Assembly (NCBI GenBank): GCA_031267345.1
Contig: JAIRZG010000123.1
Span: 1 to 5,676, forward strand
Reading direction: 5' to 3'
DNA from: Zoogloeaceae bacterium
Lineage (GTDB): Bacteria; Pseudomonadota; Gammaproteobacteria; Burkholderiales; Rhodocyclaceae
DNA: 5,676 nucleotides
Positions 4,835-5,676 of the stretch are shown in pieces. The notes beneath the pieces were generated by a model that was not told the DNA's origin, made no database searches, and saw only the letters and a list, made by a program, of their open reading frames with translations. Within the stretch, counting starts at the first letter, position 1. Each line of letters opens with the position of its first letter. The position numbers and the translations under genes are program-made.

Positions 4835-5676
4835 TCAAGGACGACGCGGATGGCGACGCTGGTAACGATCCACGGCGGCGTTGTGTTCGGCAAGGGTTGC
4901 GGAAAACTGGCTGCCGCCATCGCCGCGCGCCACGAAATACAAGGCCTTTGTTTGCGCCGGATGCAGCGCCGCCCGAAGGGAAGCCAACCCCGGCATGGCG
5001 ATGGGCGTCGGCGGCAAACCTTCGCGGGTATAGGTATTGTAGGGCGTATCCGCCTCCAGATGCGTCCGCCGCAAATTGCCGTCGAACGCTGTCCCCAGAC
5101 CGTAAATGACAGTCGGGTCGGTTTGCAGGCGCATTCCGATCCGCAGGCGATTGACGAACACGCCGGCAATCTTGCTCCGGTCAGCCTCCGCGCCGGTTTC
5201 CTTTTCCACGATGGACGCCATGATCAGGGCTTCGTAAGCGTTGCGATACGGCAGATTCTCCGCCCTTCCCTGCCATTCGCGTTGCAGATGCGCCTCCAGG
5301 GTGCGCGCGGCGCGGGCAAACAGCGCCAGATCGTCGGAAAACTTGTCCACGCGATAGGTGTCGGGAAAAAACAAGCCTTCCGGCGCTTGTCCCGCCATAC
5401 CCAGACGCGCCATCAATTCCGCGTCGGAGAGCGTCGCCGTCACCTGCGTCAGGTCGGGATGCGCGGCGATTTTTTGCCGCCATTCGCGGAAAGTCCAACC
5501 CTCGATGAGGCGCACATCCACCTGCAACGCCTTGCCGGAAGCCAGCAAATTCAACAGATCCCGCGGCGTACTGCCCGCGACCAGCACATAGGTTCCCGCC
5601 CGCACCACCCCCCCGCGTCCCGAAAGCCCCCCCGCCCCCGCCAACAAAACCGGAAGCACCCCCACCCCCCCCAGAT
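4835..5676 (-). CDS. mltG: Endolytic murein transglycosylase MltG (YceG-like), 5' end missing
   Basis: This is an inner-membrane lytic transglycosylase that cuts nascent peptidoglycan strands and helps set their length. Numbering from the GTG at 5665, about 276 residues are visible. The family signatures appear in order: RAGTYVL near 22-28, EGWTFREWRQ near 55-64, EGLFFPDTY near 96-104, ALIMASIVEKETG near 146-158, QTDPTVIYG near 181-189, TPYNTYTREGLPPTPIAMPG near 207-226, and ALYFVARGDG near 241-250. The first Glu of EKET (residue 154) matches the catalytic Glu (E218) of E. coli MltG. The frame stays open to the right edge, and the expected membrane anchor is absent, so the GTG at 5665 is probably not the true start and the gene begins outside the window. 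The visible 5' portion is very rich in G runs and reads as a Gly/Ala/Val-rich stretch, so its frame is less secure there. It ends 16 nt before tmk. The identification is very secure. Confidence 0.96.
   Translation of the reverse strand, partial: LGGVGVLPVLLAGAGGLSGRGGVVRAGTYVLVAGSTPRDLLNLLASGKALQVDVRLIEGWTFREWRQKIAAHPDLTQVTATLSDAELMARLGMAGQAPEGLFFPDTYRVDKFSDDLALFARAARTLEAHLQREWQGRAENLPYRNAYEALIMASIVEKETGAEADRSKIAGVFVNRLRIGMRLQTDPTVIYGLGTAFDGNLRRTHLEADTPYNTYTREGLPPTPIAMPGLASLRAALHPAQTKALYFVARGDGGSQFSATLAEHNAAVDRYQRRHPRRP

Noticed and set aside
4819..5169. N-terminal extension of the tmk frame into mltG
   Set aside because: It is out-of-frame mltG text. The ATG at 4818 has a good ribosome binding site and gives a normal-sized enzyme.

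Overview
The window is a conserved chromosomal housekeeping cluster from a GC-rich proteobacterium, followed by a repeat-filled gap and a damaged or switchable accessory gene. Everything recognisable is on the minus strand, so transcription runs from the right edge to the left. The order mltG-tmk-holB-pilZ-tatD is typical of beta- and gammaproteobacteria. The ankyrin-repeat gene after tatD and the charged insertion in HolB lean towards Betaproteobacteria (Rhodocyclales- or Nitrosomonadales-like). That placement is inferred from gene order and protein style, not from a database search.

Right to left, the operon holds: mltG (endolytic peptidoglycan transglycosylase, 5' end outside the window), tmk (thymidylate kinase), holB (DNA polymerase III delta' subunit), pilZ (type IV pilus assembly PilZ), tatD (TatD/YcfH metal-dependent hydrolase), and an exported ankyrin-repeat protein. 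Junctions are tight: 16 nt between mltG and tmk, a 4-nt ATGA overlap for tmk/holB, 5 nt for holB/pilZ with the pilZ ribosome binding site inside the end of holB, about 25 nt for pilZ/tatD, and a 4-nt ATGA overlap for tatD/ank. One polycistronic, translationally coupled transcript is likely; its promoter lies beyond the right edge.

The genes link dTTP supply (tmk), replisome loading (holB), wall-strand termination (mltG) and pilus assembly (pilZ). This is conserved co-location rather than one pathway.

Positions 787-1214 contain no convincing gene. They hold several short inverted repeats of the dispersed intergenic type, including a perfect 12-bp hairpin and two oppositely oriented G/C-rich units.

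The left 786 nt encode the N-terminal part of a membrane acyltransferase 3 (OafA/Oac-type O-acyltransferase) of visibly lower GC content. Its frame is shifted where an exact 17-bp tandem duplication abuts a perfect 34-bp palindrome. The frame would be restored whenever the 17-bp copy number is a multiple of three, so this may be a slippage-switchable surface-modification gene. It could equally be a fresh pseudogene or an assembly error. This is the most interesting signal in the window. I found no undescribed multi-gene system.
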